Assembly: GCA_035315685.1 (NCBI GenBank)
Contig: DATFXR010000332.1
Location: 1-6,384, forward strand
DNA from: QHWK01 sp035315685
Lineage (GTDB): Bacteria; Acidobacteriota; Vicinamibacteria; Vicinamibacterales; CAVVIG01
Direction of reading: 5' to 3'
DNA: 6,384 nt
The notes beneath the pieces are model-generated. The model searched no databases. It was not told the origin of the DNA and saw nothing but the letters and a program-made list of their open reading frames with translations. Below are positions 6,116 through 6,384 of the stretch, one piece after another. The number at the start of each line of letters is the position of its first letter. Within the stretch, counting starts at the first letter, position 1. The position numbers were made by a program, and so were the translations under genes.

Positions 6116-6213
6116 AAAGCAACCGCAGAGCGCGCAGAGAACGCAGAGCTTGTTTTTGGTTTGTGGTTTTGGTTTTAGTCTTCCGCGTTCTCTGCGGTCT
6201 CTGCGGTTGCTTT
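6116..6213. repeat. Inverted repeat element copy 2 (GCAGAG family)
   Basis: The arms are 6116-6148 and 6181-6213, complementary in 29 of 33 positions, around a 32-base T/G-rich loop on the plus strand. The left arm reads AAAGCAACCGCAGAG, then two further 9-bp units, CGCGCAGAG and AACGCAGAG; the right arm mirrors this and ends GCGGTTGCTTT. The element begins 18 bp past the ankyrin stop codon (minus strand) and ends 18 bp before the VOC ATG, so it fills almost the whole spacer. As RNA it would form a long hairpin in the VOC leader. It could be a mobile palindromic repeat that also affects readthrough; there is only a short T run after it. Confidence 0.88.
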
Positions 6214-6230
6214 CCCTCTTTTGCGTCCTG

Positions 6231-6384
6231 CTAGCAGCTGACGCACTTGTGGCTGTTCTTCGATCCCAGCTTCTCGAGCAGCGCCACGGTCGCGGGGAAC
6301 GGCGAGATGCGCTGCACCGGGCCGTTCGCCATGTCCGCCGTCGTCTGCCCGCTGCGCGCGACAGCGGTGACGTCGGCGCCGTGC
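6231..6384 (-). CDS. Ankyrin-repeat protein, C-terminal fragment
   Basis: The last 50 or so residues of a minus-strand gene entering from the right edge, ending at TAG (6233-6231). The fragment opens HGADVTAVARSGQTTADMA, the second half of an ankyrin repeat (G-A-D-V followed by G-x-T-x-x-D-M-A), and then leaves the repeat with a tail: Q-R-I-S-P-F-P-A-T-V-A-L-L-E-K-L-G. It ends in NSHKCVSC, a C-x2-C pair after a His as the last residues. I recall similar Cys-ended ankyrin proteins in Acidobacteria, sometimes with cytochrome c-like parts, but nothing in this fragment proves that. It would bind a protein partner through its repeats. Start and any N-terminal domains lie outside the window. Confidence 0.75.
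   Translation of the reverse strand, partial: HGADVTAVARSGQTTADMANGPVQRISPFPATVALLEKLGSKNSHKCVSC

Noticed and set aside
5285..6213. The two inverted repeats as a CRISPR array or as the ends of a composite transposon
   Set aside because: There are only two elements about 800 bp apart, no regular spacers, each is itself palindromic, there is no transposase gene between them, and I see no target-site duplication.

Overview
The window looks like chromosomal DNA of a high-GC, free-living Gram-negative bacterium. The gene types suggest Acidobacteriota (Vicinamibacteria-like soil lineages): a TPR-CHAT protein, an ECF sigma/zinc-finger anti-sigma pair, a secreted IPT/TIG protein with a cohesin-like domain, a Tat-exported VOC protein, and an ankyrin protein ending in a C-x2-C motif. 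This placement is an inference from gene content. There is no rRNA or marker gene to prove it, and I saw no tRNA, rRNA, CRISPR array or transposase.

Layout from left to right. The left edge (1-79, minus) holds only the twin-arginine signal peptide of a gene that continues outside the window. A 224-bp divergent spacer follows, with a 15-bp palindrome just before the next gene. The large plus-strand gene at 304-2715 encodes an 803-residue TPR-CHAT protein: about seven TPRs, a CHAT caspase-like domain with His620 and Cys668 as the predicted dyad, and a C-terminal membrane segment. It converges on, and overlaps by 68 bp, a minus-strand operon read from right to left: ECF sigma factor (4501-5082), zinc-finger anti-sigma factor with one membrane segment and a periplasmic FN3-like domain (3797-4519), and a secreted cohesin-like/IPT protein (2648-3784). 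The sigma and anti-sigma genes overlap by 19 bp, and the secreted protein follows after 12 bp, so co-expression is very likely.

Upstream of the operon lies a roughly 370-bp non-coding stretch. It contains a -10-like TATACT placed for leaderless transcription of the sigma gene, nested dyad symmetries, an 18-bp tandem duplication and a long imperfect inverted repeat. Next come a Tat-signal VOC-fold protein (5450-6097, minus), a second inverted repeat of the same family, and the C-terminal end of an ankyrin-repeat protein running off the right edge (6231-6384, minus). The two inverted repeats bracket the VOC gene, and each sits just 3' of a minus-strand stop codon. Their arms are built from 9-bp units with a GCAGAG-like core.

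The most interesting reading is that the CHAT protease-like protein, the ECF sigma/anti-sigma switch and the secreted Ig-like protein form one envelope-signalling module. The adjacency is visible; the functional link is hypothesis. The repeat family is the clearest structure in the window not explained by genes.
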